Shown here one piece after another: positions 1 to 10,326 of a DNA stretch of 64,000 nt (position 1 is the stretch's first letter; each line of letters starts with the position of its first letter). The notes beneath the pieces are model-generated. The model did no database searches, had not been told where the DNA came from, and saw nothing but the letters and a program-made list of their open reading frames with translations. This stretch comes from Streptomyces sp. PTY087I2 (lineage in GTDB: Bacteria; Actinomycetota; Actinomycetes; Streptomycetales; Streptomycetaceae): positions 186,001 to 250,000 of the forward strand of contig NZ_LZRD01000011.1 in assembly GCF_001687325.1 (NCBI RefSeq), in the 5' to 3' direction. A program made the translations under genes and the position numbers.

Positions 1-110
1 CCGACGGAACGGCCAACTGGGCCGCCCCGCTCGCCGGCGGCCTCGGCGCGGCACTGCTGGCGGCCGCCGTCGTCCTGTGGCGCGGCCGGAACGCCCCCGG
101 CCGCCGCTGA
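1..110 (+). CDS. C-terminus of a membrane-anchored protein (5' end outside window)
   Basis: Only the last 35 codons are present (reading frame from base 3, TGA at 108-110). They encode a hydrophobic Ala/Leu/Val stretch followed by an Arg-rich tail (WRGRNAPGRR), which is the look of a single C-terminal membrane anchor with a cytoplasmic positive end. Mycosin-like S8 proteases of type VII secretion end this way, as do many sortase-independent actinobacterial surface proteins, so the family cannot be settled from this fragment. It lies 87 nt upstream of the SseB-like gene on the same strand. Confidence 0.6.
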   Translation, partial: DGTANWAAPLAGGLGAALLAAAVVLWRGRNAPGRR

Positions 111-185
111 GCACGTTCGCCCCTTCGGCGTACGCCGAGCACGGCCGCCGCGACACCTGCGAGCAGGCCCCCGGACGCCAGGCAC

Positions 186-197
186 TACCCTCGTCCC
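186..197 (+). promoter_or_regulatory. -10 box TACCCT placed for a leaderless transcript
   Basis: TACCCT at 186-191 fits the actinobacterial TANNNT -10 pattern and is followed by exactly 6 nt before the GTG at 198. Transcription would therefore start at or next to the start codon. No Shine-Dalgarno sequence precedes the GTG, which supports a leaderless mRNA. No convincing -35 is visible. Confidence 0.5.
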
Positions 198-926
198 GTG
201 GAGCTCAAGAACATCCCGGACCCCGGTTTCTCCGACGACGACGGCTCGGCCTCCCCGGCCCTGACCAGGGCACTCGACGCCTGGGCGAAGGACCGTACCG
301 CGGTCGGCCCCGTCCTCACCGCCCTCCGGGACGCCCGGCTCCTCGTCCCCGTCGTCGCCGTCCTCGGCGAGGTCGAGGAGGACGAGAGGGGGCTGCGGCG
401 CGAGAAGACCAGCGACATGGCCGTCCCCACCCTCAAGGCCGGCGACCGGCGCGCGCTCCCCGCCTTCACCTCGACCGCCTCACTGGCGCTCTGGGACCCC
501 GAGGCGCGCCCCGTCGCCGTACCGCTGCACCAGGCCCTCCAGGCCGCCGCCCACGAGAAGGCCGACACCGTCGTACTGGACCTCGCCGGGCCCGTCGCCT
601 TCGAGCTGAGCGGGCAGGCGCTCCTGGCGCTGGCCGAGAACCGCACCAGCACCGACCCGCTCCGGGACCCCGCCGTCATCGAGGCCGTACGGGAGACCGT
701 GGCCGCCGACCCGGCCGTGGTCCGCGCCCACCTCGGCCCCGGCAGCGCGGACGGCACCCTCGCGCTCGTCCTCGCCCCGGACGCGGTGCCCGCCGAGGCG
801 GCCCGCCGCATCGCCCAGGCCCTGTCGGCCAGCGAGGTCCTGCGGGCCCGGCTGGTCAGCGGCCTGGACCTGGCCCTCCTCCCCGCCGGAACGGCCATGC
901 CGGGGGAGCCCCTTTTCACCCGCTGA
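198..926 (+). CDS. SseB-family protein
   Basis: A 242-residue soluble protein starting at GTG. The N-terminal 110 residues match the SseB N-terminal fold: an acidic start, ALDAWAKDRTAVGPVLTALRDARLLVPVVA, then a block ending in FTSTASLALWDP. SseB was named for enhanced serine sensitivity in E. coli; its molecular role is not established, and actinobacterial copies are generally annotated only by family. The start is chosen because a -10 box lies 6 nt upstream and no ribosome binding site is present. The gene stands alone between the preceding membrane-anchored protein and the aquaporin gene. Confidence 0.8.
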   Translation: MELKNIPDPGFSDDDGSASPALTRALDAWAKDRTAVGPVLTALRDARLLVPVVAVLGEVEEDERGLRREKTSDMAVPTLKAGDRRALPAFTSTASLALWDPEARPVAVPLHQALQAAAHEKADTVVLDLAGPVAFELSGQALLALAENRTSTDPLRDPAVIEAVRETVAADPAVVRAHLGPGSADGTLALVLAPDAVPAEAARRIAQALSASEVLRARLVSGLDLALLPAGTAMPGEPLFTR

Positions 927-1054
927 CAGCCCGCTGATCGCCCGCTGACCGACGGGTGAGCCCCGGTCCGACGAGCGCGAAGCGCCCACCGCCGTGAGAA
1001 TGACTCGGGAAAACGGAGAAATCCGGCATACCGACCTACTCGCGAGGTGGTTCC

Positions 1055-1768
1055 ATGCAGAAGCGGATCGTTGCGTCAGAGTTTCTCGGCACGCTGTTGC
1101 TGGTGTTCTTCGCCGTGGGGTCCGCGGTGGTCGCCGTCGAATACCTCGGCACGGTGGGCATCGCCCTCACCTTCGGCTTCACTCTCCTCGCCCTGGCCTA
1201 CGCGCTCGGCCCGATCTCCGGCTGCCACGTCAACCCGGCGGTGACGCTGGGCATGCTGATGGCCGGCCGCATCGACATCCGTACGGCCGTCGAGCGCTGG
1301 GTGGCCCAGTTCCTCGGCGCGATCGTCGGAGCGGCCCTGCTGTTCCTGCTGGCGAAGCAGATCCCCGGCCTGGAGACCAGCGGCGAGTTCGGCACGAACG
1401 GCTACGACGACCGGTCGGCCGTCGGCATCAACATCGGCGGCGCGTTCCTCGCCGAGGTCGTGCTGACGTTCCTGCTCGTCTACGTGGTCCTCGCGGTGAC
1501 CCACAAGGTCGCGGTCACCGGCTTCGACGGCCTGCCCATCGGCCTGGCCCTCGCGGCGATCCACCTGGTGGGCATCCCGCTGACCGGCACCTCGGTCAAC
1601 CCGGCGCGCAGCTTCGGCCCGGCGCTCTTCGCGGGCGGCGCCGCCCTCTCCCAGCTCTGGCTGTTCATCGTCGCGCCGCTGGTCGGCGGAGTGATCGCGG
1701 CCTACGCCCACCGGCTCACCCACCCCTTCCCCAACGTCCTGCCCGAGGAGACCGAGGACGCCGTCTGA
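1055..1768 (+). CDS. Aquaporin, AqpZ-type
   Basis: A 237-residue MIP-family channel with six predicted membrane helices and both half-helix motifs: HVNPAV (NPA at residues 60-62) and SVNPARS (NPA at 182-184). The residues that should form the aromatic/arginine filter, Phe42, His170 and Arg185, are those of water-selective AqpZ rather than glycerol facilitators, which carry Gly at the His position. This points to water transport across the plasma membrane. The ATG at 1055 has a GAGGTGG ribosome binding site a few bases upstream. It is a single-gene unit closed by a strong hairpin at 1800-1836. Confidence 0.9.
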   Translation: MQKRIVASEFLGTLLLVFFAVGSAVVAVEYLGTVGIALTFGFTLLALAYALGPISGCHVNPAVTLGMLMAGRIDIRTAVERWVAQFLGAIVGAALLFLLAKQIPGLETSGEFGTNGYDDRSAVGINIGGAFLAEVVLTFLLVYVVLAVTHKVAVTGFDGLPIGLALAAIHLVGIPLTGTSVNPARSFGPALFAGGAALSQLWLFIVAPLVGGVIAAYAHRLTHPFPNVLPEETEDAV

Positions 1769-1799
1769 GGACCCGCGAACGGTCCCGGCGCACACGCGC

Positions 1800-1836
1800 G
1801 GGAGCCCGCCGCCCCACGGGGGGACGGCGGGCTCCC
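1800..1836. terminator. Bidirectional hairpin terminator
   Basis: Perfect 12-bp inverted repeat (GGGAGCCCGCCG / CGGCGGGCTCCC) with a 13-nt loop, lying between the convergent aquaporin and DUF1844 genes. There is no T-tract, as is usual for Streptomyces terminators. Confidence 0.8.
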
Positions 1837-1858
1837 TGGCGTACGGGGGAGGGGCCGG

Positions 1859-2221
1859 CTAGCCGTAGACGGGACCGGTGTACTTCTCGCCGGGGCCGTG
1901 GCCGGGCTCGTCCGGCACCAGCGAGGCCTCGCGGAAGGCGAGCTGGAGCGACTTCAGGCCGTCGCGCAGCGGCGAGGCGTGGAAGGTGCTGATCTCCGTG
2001 GTGCTCGCGTCCAGCAGTCCGGCCAGGGCGTGGACCAGCTTGCGGGCCTCGTCGAGGTCCTTGTGGTCCTCGCCCTCCTCGGTGAGGCCGAGCTTCACGG
2101 CGGCCGCGCTCATCAGGTTGACGGCGACCGTCACGATCACCTCGACCGCGGGGACCTCCGCGATGTCGCGGGCCATGTCGTCGAAGCCGGGGTTCTCACT
2201 GCTGGGGGTCGCGTCGCTCAT
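1859..2221 (-). CDS. DUF1844 family protein
   Basis: A 120-residue soluble protein. The core PAVEVIVTVAVNLMSAAAVKLGL followed by DLDEARKLVHALAGLLDA is characteristic of DUF1844, a small all-helical family often found beside infC in actinobacteria. The function is unknown. The start ATG at 2221 is preferred over a longer in-frame version because TATCGT lies exactly 6 nt upstream on the minus strand and the family begins here. It is divergent from the infC operon, which begins some 390 nt away. Confidence 0.85.
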   Translation of the reverse strand: MSDATPSSENPGFDDMARDIAEVPAVEVIVTVAVNLMSAAAVKLGLTEEGEDHKDLDEARKLVHALAGLLDASTTEISTFHASPLRDGLKSLQLAFREASLVPDEPGHGPGEKYTGPVYG

Positions 2222-2233
2222 GCCCACACGATA
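2222..2233 (-). promoter_or_regulatory. -10 box TATCGT for the DUF1844 gene (leaderless)
   Basis: On the minus strand TATCGT (2233 to 2228) is followed by 6 nt and then the ATG at 2221. No ribosome binding site is seen, so the transcript is probably leaderless. Confidence 0.45.
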
Positions 2234-2306
2234 AGGCCAGGCCATCGCCCTCCCGTCCGCGGGCGTCCCTCCGGCCTCCGTGGTGCGGGCCCCGGGGATC
2301 GTGCGG

Positions 2307-2611
2307 TAGTCTGGTGGAACGACCGGCCGGACATCTATGTGCCCGGCCCACAAGTGGAGGCTCCGATCTCCCACCTGGCTGTCCGTTCAGGACAGCGGGT
2401 CACCGGTCAGGCGGCGACCATCGTTCCGTACGGACGATGGGCCCGTCCGATAGCCCCGCGGTTCACCGCGGCGGTGTTCCGGTAGTTCCTGGAGCCTCGC
2501 CTTGTGTCCCGTCCGGGGCATTTTTGTGGTTCCGGCGCGGTTGGTCTTGACGTTACAAGACGTTACGCGGCTGTCCGCCAGGCGGTCGCGTGGTGCTACC
2601 GAGGAGGATCC
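2307..2611 (+). promoter_or_regulatory. Promoter candidate and long leader of the infC operon
   Basis: TAGTCT at 2307-2312 is a plausible -10, although its -35 is weak, and would give a leader of about 290 nt before infC. The leader holds a terminator-like hairpin at 2505-2525, a small TCTTG/CAAGA hairpin just after it, and the ribosome binding site GAGGAGG at 2601-2607. Long regulated leaders ahead of infC-rpmI-rplT are known in Firmicutes and Enterobacteria, where L20 or IF3 controls expression. Whether this leader responds to either is inference. Confidence 0.4.
2505..2525 (+). terminator. Attenuator-like hairpin with T-tract in the infC leader
   Basis: TGTCCC (2505-2510), loop GTCC, GGGGCA (2515-2520), then TTTTT. 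The 6-bp stem, 4-nt loop and U-run form an intrinsic terminator inside the leader and in front of the coding region, unusual in a genome whose terminators mostly lack U-runs. This placement suggests transcription attenuation. Confidence 0.5.
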
Positions 2612-3271
2612 ATCAGCGCCGAGCCCCGCATCAACGACCGGATTCGCGTTCCCGAGGTCCGACTTGTCGGTCCCAGTGGCGAGCAGGTCGGGATTGTTCC
2701 GCTTGCCAAGGCCCTGGAACTCGCACAGGAGTACGACCTCGACCTGGTCGAGGTGGCGGCGACAGCCCGTCCGCCCGTGTGCAAGCTCATGGACTACGGG
2801 AAGTTCAAGTACGAGTCGGCCATGAAGGCCCGTGAGGCGCGCAAGAACCAGGCGCACACGGTCATCAAGGAGATGAAGCTCCGGCCGAAGATCGACCCGC
2901 ACGACTATGACACCAAGAAGGGTCACGTCGTCCGGTTCCTCAAGCAGGGCGACAAGGTCAAGATCACGATCATGTTCCGTGGTCGTGAGCAGTCCCGTCC
3001 CGAGCTGGGCTTCCGACTGCTCCAGCGTCTCGCTTCGGACGTCGAGGACCTGGGCTTCATCGAGTCCAACCCGAAGCAGGACGGCCGGAACATGATCATG
3101 GTTCTGGGCCCGCACAAGAAGAAGACCGAAGCCATGGCCGAAGCCCGTGAGGCCCAGGCCGCCCGCAAGGCGGGGCGTCAGGGTTCCTCCGACGCCGCGT
3201 CCGAGGGCGAGACCGCCGAGGCCCAGGCCGACGCGGCCGAGGCTCCGGCCGAGACACCTTCCGAGGCATGA
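2612..3271 (+). CDS. infC: Translation initiation factor IF-3 (ATC start)
   Basis: IF3 binds the 30S subunit, prevents premature joining of 50S and checks the start codon and initiator tRNA. The protein is 219 residues with the usual two domains: the N-terminal [15 protein letters not shown] block, the linker rich in KAREARKNQ, and the C-terminal domain with KKGHVVRFL and [13 protein letters not shown]. The last 35 residues are an Ala/Glu-rich tail not needed for the fold. The start is taken as ATC at 2612, giving ISAEPRIND, because GAGGAGG at 2601-2607 sits just upstream and the family begins here. Non-AUG starts are the classical basis of IF3 autoregulation. An upstream ATG at 2504 in the same frame has no ribosome binding site. 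First gene of infC-rpmI-rplT. Confidence 0.93.
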   Translation: MSAEPRINDRIRVPEVRLVGPSGEQVGIVPLAKALELAQEYDLDLVEVAATARPPVCKLMDYGKFKYESAMKAREARKNQAHTVIKEMKLRPKIDPHDYDTKKGHVVRFLKQGDKVKITIMFRGREQSRPELGFRLLQRLASDVEDLGFIESNPKQDGRNMIMVLGPHKKKTEAMAEAREAQAARKAGRQGSSDAASEGETAEAQADAAEAPAETPSEA

Positions 3272-3331
3272 CCTCCGGGGGCCGCCACCCAGGCGCCCCC
3301 GGGTCATCCCGGAATCCCATAGAGATCTGAC

Positions 3332-3366
3332 GCCCCTGTAGTCCGGTGCTCCGCACCGTGAGGGGC
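3332..3366 (+). promoter_or_regulatory. Two-tier hairpin between infC and rpmI
   Basis: An outer stem GCCCCT (3332-3337)/AGGGGC (3361-3366) encloses an inner stem CGGTGC (3344-3349)/GCACCG (3353-3358). The structure sits about 10 nt before the rpmI ribosome binding site. It could be a processing site, a partial terminator or a regulatory element for the ribosomal protein genes; the sequence alone does not decide. Confidence 0.45.
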
Positions 3367-3392
3367 GCCACTGACGAGGAGAGAACGGCGCG

Positions 3393-3587
3393 ATGCCGAA
3401 GAACAAGACGCACAGCGGTGCCAGCAAGCGCTTCAAGATCACCGGCTCCGGCAAGGTGCTCCGCGAGAGGGCCGGCAAGCGCCACCTGCTCGAGCACAAG
3501 TCGTCCAAGAAGACCCGCTCGCTGACCGGCACGGTCGTCGTGGCTCCGGCCGACGCCAAGAAGATCAAGAAGCTTCTCGGCAAGTGA
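3393..3587 (+). CDS. rpmI: 50S ribosomal protein L35
   Basis: A 64-residue, highly basic protein of standard L35 length. It begins [20 protein letters not shown] and ends in KKIKKLLGK, with the conserved [12 protein letters not shown] segment. It is a structural protein of the large subunit. ATG at 3393 is preceded by GAGGAGAG. It is the middle gene of infC-rpmI-rplT. Confidence 0.97.
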   Translation: MPKNKTHSGASKRFKITGSGKVLRERAGKRHLLEHKSSKKTRSLTGTVVVAPADAKKIKKLLGK

Positions 3588-3694
3588 GGTCCGGCCTCCG
3601 GCCCGCCCCGGAGGCACGACCTCGATCACACCGGGACCAATTCGTTTCCGGGCCGTGTGAAGACACCCACGGCCCCGCTACAAGGAGTTAACAA

Positions 3695-4078
3695 GTGGCA
3701 CGCGTCAAGCGGGCAGTCAACGCCCACAAGAAGCGCCGGGCAATCCTCGAAGCCGCCAGCGGCTACCGCGGTCAGCGCTCGCGTCTGTACCGCAAGGCCA
3801 AGGAGCAGGTCACCCACTCCCTGGTCTACAACTACAACGACCGCAAGAAGCGCAAGGGCGACTTCCGTCAGCTGTGGATCCAGCGCATCAACGCCGCTGC
3901 CCGCCAGAACGGCATGACGTACAACCGCCTCATCCAGGGTCTGAAGGCCGCCAACATCGAGGTGGACCGCAAGATCCTGGCCGAGCTCGCGGTCAACGAC
4001 GCCAACGCGTTCGCCGCCCTCGTCGAGGTCGCCCAGAAGGCCCTCCCGAGCGACGTCAACGCCCCGAAGGCCGCCTGA
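3695..4078 (+). CDS. rplT: 50S ribosomal protein L20
   Basis: A 127-residue basic protein of standard L20 length, starting at GTG with AAGGAG about 9 nt upstream. It has the long N-terminal RNA-binding helix ([20 protein letters not shown]) and the globular C-terminal domain with [15 protein letters not shown]20 binds 23S rRNA early in 50S assembly and in some bacteria represses its own operon. Last gene of the operon, closed by a 15-bp hairpin at 4109-4145. Confidence 0.97.
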   Translation: MARVKRAVNAHKKRRAILEAASGYRGQRSRLYRKAKEQVTHSLVYNYNDRKKRKGDFRQLWIQRINAAARQNGMTYNRLIQGLKAANIEVDRKILAELAVNDANAFAALVEVAQKALPSDVNAPKAA

Positions 4079-4108
4079 TCCAGGCCTCACCTTCCAGGTA
4101 GTTCGTGA

Positions 4109-4145
4109 ACCGGACCCGCAGGCGCACGCCGCCTGCGGGTCCGGT
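4109..4145 (+). terminator. Terminator of infC-rpmI-rplT
   Basis: Perfect 15-bp stem ACCGGACCCGCAGGC / GCCTGCGGGTCCGGT with a 7-nt loop, 30 nt after the rplT stop. Confidence 0.85.
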
Positions 4146-4195
4146 GCGTTGCCGCTGACCCCCACCGCCGTACGCAGAGAGGCTCCCCGCCGACC

Positions 4196-5041
4196 ATGGG
4201 CACCCCCGAACTGATCTCCCCGCGCTCCCCGCGCGTCGCCGCCGCCCGCCGGCTGGCCCGCCGCAACTTCCGGAGCAAGGAGCGCAGGTTCATCGCCGAG
4301 GGGCCCCAGGCCGTGCGCGAGGCCGCCGCCCACCGCGGCGGCGACGGTGAGCCGACCCTCATCGAGCTCTTCGCCACCCCCGAGGCCGCCGACCGGTACG
4401 CCGACATCGTCGAGGCCGCCCGCACGGCGGGCGCCCGGATCCACCTCGCCGACGCCGACGTCCTCGCCGACGTCTCGCAGACCGTCACCCCGCAGGGCCT
4501 CATCGGCGTCTGCCGCTTCCTTGACTCCCCCTTCCAGGAGATCCTGGACGCCAGGCCCACCCTGGTGGCCGTTCTGGCCAACGTCCGCGACCCCGGGAAC
4601 GCCGGTACGGTACTGCGCTGCGCGGACGCCGCGGGCGCCGACGCGGTGATCCTCACCGACGCCTCCGTCGACCTCTACAACCCCAAGTCCGTACGCGCCT
4701 CGGTCGGTTCGCTCTTCCACCTCCCCGTCGCCGTCGGCGTCCCCGTCGAACAGGCCGTCCAGGGGCTGCGGGACGCCGGGGTGCGGATCCTCGCCGCCGA
4801 CGGGGCCGGGGCCGACGACCTGGACGACGAGCTGGACGCGGGCACCATGGGCACCCCCACCGCCTGGGTCTTCGGCAACGAGGCCTGGGGGCTCCCCGAG
4901 GAGACCCGCGCGCTCGCCGACGCCGTCGTCCGCGTCCCCATCCACGGCAAGGCGGAGAGCCTCAACCTCGCCACCGCCGCCGCCGTCTGCCTCTACGCCT
5001 CCGCCCGCGCGCAGCGTCCGCGGCGCGCCCCCGACGCGTAA
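4196..5041 (+). CDS. TrmH/SpoU-family RNA 2'-O-methyltransferase
   Basis: A 281-residue SPOUT methyltransferase. An N-terminal substrate-binding domain (RNFRSKERRFIAEGPQAVRE) precedes the knotted catalytic domain with motif 1 (NVRDPGNAGTVLR), motif 2 (VFGNEAWGLPEE) and motif 3 (VPIHGKAESLNLATAAAV). These enzymes methylate ribose 2'-OH groups in 23S rRNA or tRNA using S-adenosylmethionine; the target nucleotide cannot be read from the sequence. It follows the ribosomal operon after a terminator, so it probably has its own promoter. ATG at 4196. Confidence 0.9.
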   Translation: MGTPELISPRSPRVAAARRLARRNFRSKERRFIAEGPQAVREAAAHRGGDGEPTLIELFATPEAADRYADIVEAARTAGARIHLADADVLADVSQTVTPQGLIGVCRFLDSPFQEILDARPTLVAVLANVRDPGNAGTVLRCADAAGADAVILTDASVDLYNPKSVRASVGSLFHLPVAVGVPVEQAVQGLRDAGVRILAADGAGADDLDDELDAGTMGTPTAWVFGNEAWGLPEETRALADAVVRVPIHGKAESLNLATAAAVCLYASARAQRPRRAPDA

Positions 5042-5214
5042 CAAATCGCCGCCCTCACGGCCCGTCAGCACACGATCCCGGCCATTCCCGCGCCCCCTCC
5101 CACCGGCGCACTCCCCTCCGCGCCCCCACAGGGTGTCGCCGGTTCACCGACGACTAGTAGGGTGACGAACTCGGGGGCCCACTGCACCTGTTCGAGAGGT
5201 GGGGATACGGGAAG

Positions 5215-6372
5215 ATGGCTGTCGGCATGAGCTCGCCGCGACCGGCGCGCACCACCGCCGTGCGCGCCGCGGCCGAGGAGCCGGCCGGTCCTGCGGCCGG
5301 TCCGGACGGCCTCGCCGGTGGCCTCGACCCGGACGACCTTCCCGACGGTCTGGTCGTCGCCGACGAGCGCGGACACGTCACCTGCTTCAACACCGCCGCC
5401 GCCCGCATCACCGCCACCTCCCGCGCCGACGCGATCGGCCGGCCGCTGGACGCCGTCCTTCCGCTGGAGGACCTCAAGGGGAAGCGCTGGTGGCCGCTGA
5501 CCGACCCGTACGGCGGCCTCGCCACCCGCAACGGCCAGCCCGAGCGCAATCTGCTGCTGCCCGGCGGCCGTGAGGTGCTGGTCTCCGCCCGTTACGTACG
5601 CGAGCACCCGACCGGGCCGGTGCGCCGGGTCGTGGTCTGCCTGCGGGGGACCGAGGCCCGCCGGCGTACCGAACGCAGCCACGCCGAACTGATCGCCACC
5701 GTCGCCCACGAGCTGCGCTCCCCGCTGACCTCCGTCAAAGGGTTCACCGCGACGCTGCTCGCCAAGTGGGAGCGGTTCACCGACGACCAGAAGCGGCTGA
5801 TGCTGGAGACCGTCGACGCGGACGCCGGCCGGGTCACCCGGCTCATCGCCGAACTGCTCGACATCTCCCGCATCGACTCCGGACGCCTGGAGCTGCGCCG
5901 CCAGCCCGTCGACATCTCCGCCGCCGTGGCCCGGCACATCCAGGCGCTCATCACCGGCGGCCAGGCCGCCGAGCGCTTCCTCGTCCGCACCCGCGGACCG
6001 CTGCCCGATCTGTGGGCCGACCCCGACAAGGTCGACCAGGTCCTCGGCAACCTCCTGGAAAACGCGGTGCGCCACGGCGAGGGAACCGTCACCATTGACA
6101 TCGCCCCCGCACCCGCGCCGGGCGGCTGCGACGAGATGGGAACGGCTGTCACCGTGAGCGACGAAGGCCCCGGCATCCCCGAGGAGTCGATGAGCCGCGT
6201 CTTCACCCGCTTCTGGCGGGGCAGCAAGCGCGGCGGCACCGGCCTGGGCCTCTACATCGTCAAGGGCATCGTCGAGGCCCACGGCGGCACCATCACCGTC
6301 GACCGGGGGCCCGGCGGCGGAGCCGAGTTCCGATTTATTCTGCCCGTGAGCATGCCCGCCTATCTGGCGTGA
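5215..6372 (+). CDS. Orphan cytoplasmic PAS-domain sensor histidine kinase
   Basis: 385 residues with no membrane segment. After a 35-residue disordered N-terminus comes a PAS domain (about 40-145), a HisKA domain with the phospho-acceptor His165 in AHELRSPLTS, and a HATPase domain with N box (LENAVRHGEG), G1 (DEGPGIPEE), F box (FTRFWRG) and G2 (GGTGLGLYIVKGI). All catalytic boxes are intact. No response regulator gene is adjacent, so the partner must be elsewhere. A second ATG four codons downstream (5227) is an alternative start. The gene is conserved in position between the SpoU methylase and pheS in Streptomyces as I recall it. Confidence 0.88.
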   Translation: MAVGMSSPRPARTTAVRAAAEEPAGPAAGPDGLAGGLDPDDLPDGLVVADERGHVTCFNTAAARITATSRADAIGRPLDAVLPLEDLKGKRWWPLTDPYGGLATRNGQPERNLLLPGGREVLVSARYVREHPTGPVRRVVVCLRGTEARRRTERSHAELIATVAHELRSPLTSVKGFTATLLAKWERFTDDQKRLMLETVDADAGRVTRLIAELLDISRIDSGRLELRRQPVDISAAVARHIQALITGGQAAERFLVRTRGPLPDLWADPDKVDQVLGNLLENAVRHGEGTVTIDIAPAPAPGGCDEMGTAVTVSDEGPGIPEESMSRVFTRFWRGSKRGGTGLGLYIVKGIVEAHGGTITVDRGPGGGAEFRFILPVSMPAYLA

Positions 6373-6407
6373 GCGGCCCACGGGCGCCCCGACCGTCCTG
6401 CGGCCTT

Positions 6408-7627
<1,220 letters not shown>

Positions 7628-7628
<1 letters not shown>

Positions 7629-10141
7629 TGCGCGTCCCGCTTTCCTGGCTGCGGGAGTACGTCGACCTGCCGGAGACGGAGACCGGCCGTGACGTACAGG
7701 CCAAGCTCGTCTCCGTGGGCCTTGAGGTCGAGACCGTCGAGCAGATCGGCGCGGGCCTCAAGGGCCCCTTGGTCGTCGGACAGGTCCTGACCATCGAGGA
7801 GCTGGAGGGGTTCAAGAAGCCCATCCGCTTCTGCACCGTCGACGTCGGCACCGCCAACGGCACCGGCGAACCGCAGGAGATCGTCTGCGGCGCCCGTAAC
7901 TTCTCGGTCGGCGACAAGGTCGTCGTGGTCCTCCCGGGCGCCGTCCTGCCCGGCGACTTCGCGATCGCCGCCCGCAAGACGTACGGCAAGACCTCGCACG
8001 GCATGATCTGCTCCACCGACGAGCTGGGCATGGGCGACGACGGAACGCACGGCATCATCGTGCTGCCGCCGGAGCACGAGGTCGGCACCGACGCGATCGA
8101 GCTGCTCCAGCTCGTCGACGAGGTCCTCGACATCGCCGTCACCCCGGACCGGGGCTACTGCCTGTCGATGCGCGGTGTCGCCCGCGAGACCGCGACCGCC
8201 TACGGGCTGCCGCTGCGCGACCCGGCGCTCCTGGACGTGCCCGCGCCCAACGCGTACGGCTACCCGGTCCAGATCTCCGACCCGATCGGCTGCGACCGCT
8301 TCACCGCCCGCACCGTCACCGGTCTCCAGCCCGAGGCCCGCTCCCCGATCTGGATGCAGCGCCGGCTCCAGAAGGCCGGGATGCGCCCGATCTCGCTGGC
8401 CGTCGACATCACCAACTACGTGATGCTGGAGCTGGGCCAGCCGCTGCACGCCTACGACCGCAACCGGGTCGACGGGCCGATCGGCGTGCGCCGCGCCACC
8501 CAGGGCGAGAAGCTCACCACGCTGGACGGCACCGTGCGCGTGCTGGACGCCGAGGACCTGGTCATCACCGACAACCGCGGGCCGATCGGCCTCGCGGGCG
8601 TCATGGGCGGTGCCAACACCGAGATCGCCGACGCGGACGGCGAGCACGCGCTGACCACCGAGGTCGTCATCGAGGCCGCGCACTTCGACGCGATCTCGAT
8701 CGCCCGCACCGCGCGCCGCCACAAGCTGTCCTCCGAGGCGTCCAAGCGCTTCGAGCGCGGCGTCGACCCGCAGGCCGCCGCCGCTGCCGCGCAGCGCACG
8801 GTGGACCTGCTGGTCCTCCTCGCGGGCGGCACCGCCGAGGCCGGGGTCACCGAGATCACCTCGCCCCACGCGCCGCGCACCATCGCGATGCCGGCGAACC
8901 ACCCTGACCAGGTCGCCGGTGTGGAGTACGGCCGCGAGACCGTCGTCCGCCGCCTCCAGGAGGTCGGCTGCGACGTCTACGGGCAGGACGAGCTGATCGT
9001 CACCGTCCCGTCCTGGCGGCCCGACCTGAACGAGCCGAACGACCTGGCCGAAGAGGTCATCCGCCTGGAGGGCTACGAGAACCTGCCCTCCACCCTCCCG
9101 ACGCCCCCCTCCGGGCGTGGTCTCACCGACCGGCAGCGGTTGCACCGCCGCATCGGCCGGGTGCTGGCCGGATCCGGTTACGTCGAGGCGCTCAGCTACC
9201 CGTTCATCGGCGACGCGGTCCTCGACCAGCTCGGCCTGGAGGCGGACGACGCCCGCCGCCGCACGGTCAAGCTGGTCAACCCGCTCTCCGACGAGGAGCC
9301 GGCGCTGCGCACCACGCTGCTGCCGGGCCTCCTCGGCGCGCTGCGGCGCAACGACGGCCGCGGCAGCCACGACCTGGCGCTCTTCGAGACCGGGCTGGTC
9401 TTCCGGCCGACCGGTGAGGAGACGCCCGCCGTCCGGCTGCCCGTCGACCGCCGACCCACCGACGAGGAGATCGCCGGACTGGACGCGGCTCTGCCGCGTC
9501 AGCCGCGCCGCGCCGCCGTCGTCCTCGCGGGCGCCCGCGAGCAGGCCGGCTGGTGGGGCAAGGGCACCCCGGCCACGTGGGCGGACGCCGTCGAGGCGGC
9601 CCGCCTGATCGCCGCGGAGGCCGGTGTCGAGGTCATCGTCCGCGCCGACCAGCACGCCCCGTGGCACCCGGGCCGCTGCGCCGCGCTGTACGTCAACGTG
9701 AACGGTGAGGAGACCCTCTTCGGACACGCGGGCGAACTGCACCCGCGGGTGATCAAGGCGCTGCACCTGCCCGAGCGGACCTGCGCCGCCGAGGTCGAGC
9801 TGGACGTCCTGGAACAGGCCGTCGACGGAGCGCTCCAGGCGCCCCGGATCTCCACCTTCCCGGTGGCGACCCAGGACGTCGCGCTCGTCGTCGCCGGGGA
9901 CGTCCCGGCCGCCGACGTGGAGCGGGCGCTGCGCGAGGGCGCGGGTGAACTCCTCGAATCGCTGCGGCTGTTCGACGTCTTCACCGGCGAGCAGATCGGC
10001 GGGGGCAACAAGTCCCTGGCGTACGCGCTGCGCTTCCGCGCCGCCGACCGCACGCTGACCGTCGAGGAGGCGTCGGCCGCCCGCGACAGCGCGGTGGCCC
10101 TGGCCGCCGAGCGTACGGGCGCGGTGCTGCGCGGGGCGTAA
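7628..10141 (+). CDS. pheT: Phenylalanyl-tRNA synthetase beta subunit
   Basis: 837 residues, the standard length for a bacterial PheT. Domains in order: the N-terminal B1 module and OB-fold tRNA-binding domain (about 40-155, [20 protein letters not shown]...), the B3/B4 editing domain (about 215-400), the B5 domain (about 410-480), the catalytic-like region, and the C-terminal FDX-ACB anticodon-binding domain (from about 740, [16 protein letters not shown]). It overlaps pheS by one base and ends before an 18-bp terminator hairpin. Confidence 0.97.
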
Positions 10142-10161
10142 CACCCAGGCGCCACGGCGTT

Positions 10162-10200
10162 GAGAAGGGGCGTATCCGGCCACCGGATACGCCCCTTCTC
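10162..10200 (+). terminator. Terminator of pheST
   Basis: Perfect 18-bp inverted repeat (arms 10162-10179 and 10183-10200) with a 3-nt loop, 20 nt after the pheT stop. Both flanks lack T-runs. Confidence 0.88.
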
Positions 10201-10326
10201 CGTCCCGCCGATCGGCGGAGGGACCACACGCCGGACCCGGGAGCGGGAACCGGGAGGAAACGCGGTTCCGGCCGCCGTTCCGCAGCCACCCTCCTTCGTC
10301 GTCGGTCAGTGGGCCGTGCGGTCCGG

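Noticed and set aside
480..989. Long open frames antisense to the SseB, aquaporin and many other genes
   Set aside because: At this GC content antisense frames stay open for hundreds of codons; they are Arg/Gly/Pro/Ala-rich, lack family motifs and mirror the codon pattern of the real gene.
2504..2611. N-terminal extension of IF3 from the ATG at 2504
   Set aside because: It has no ribosome binding site, overlaps the leader hairpin and does not resemble IF3, while GAGGAGG precedes the ATC at the conserved start.
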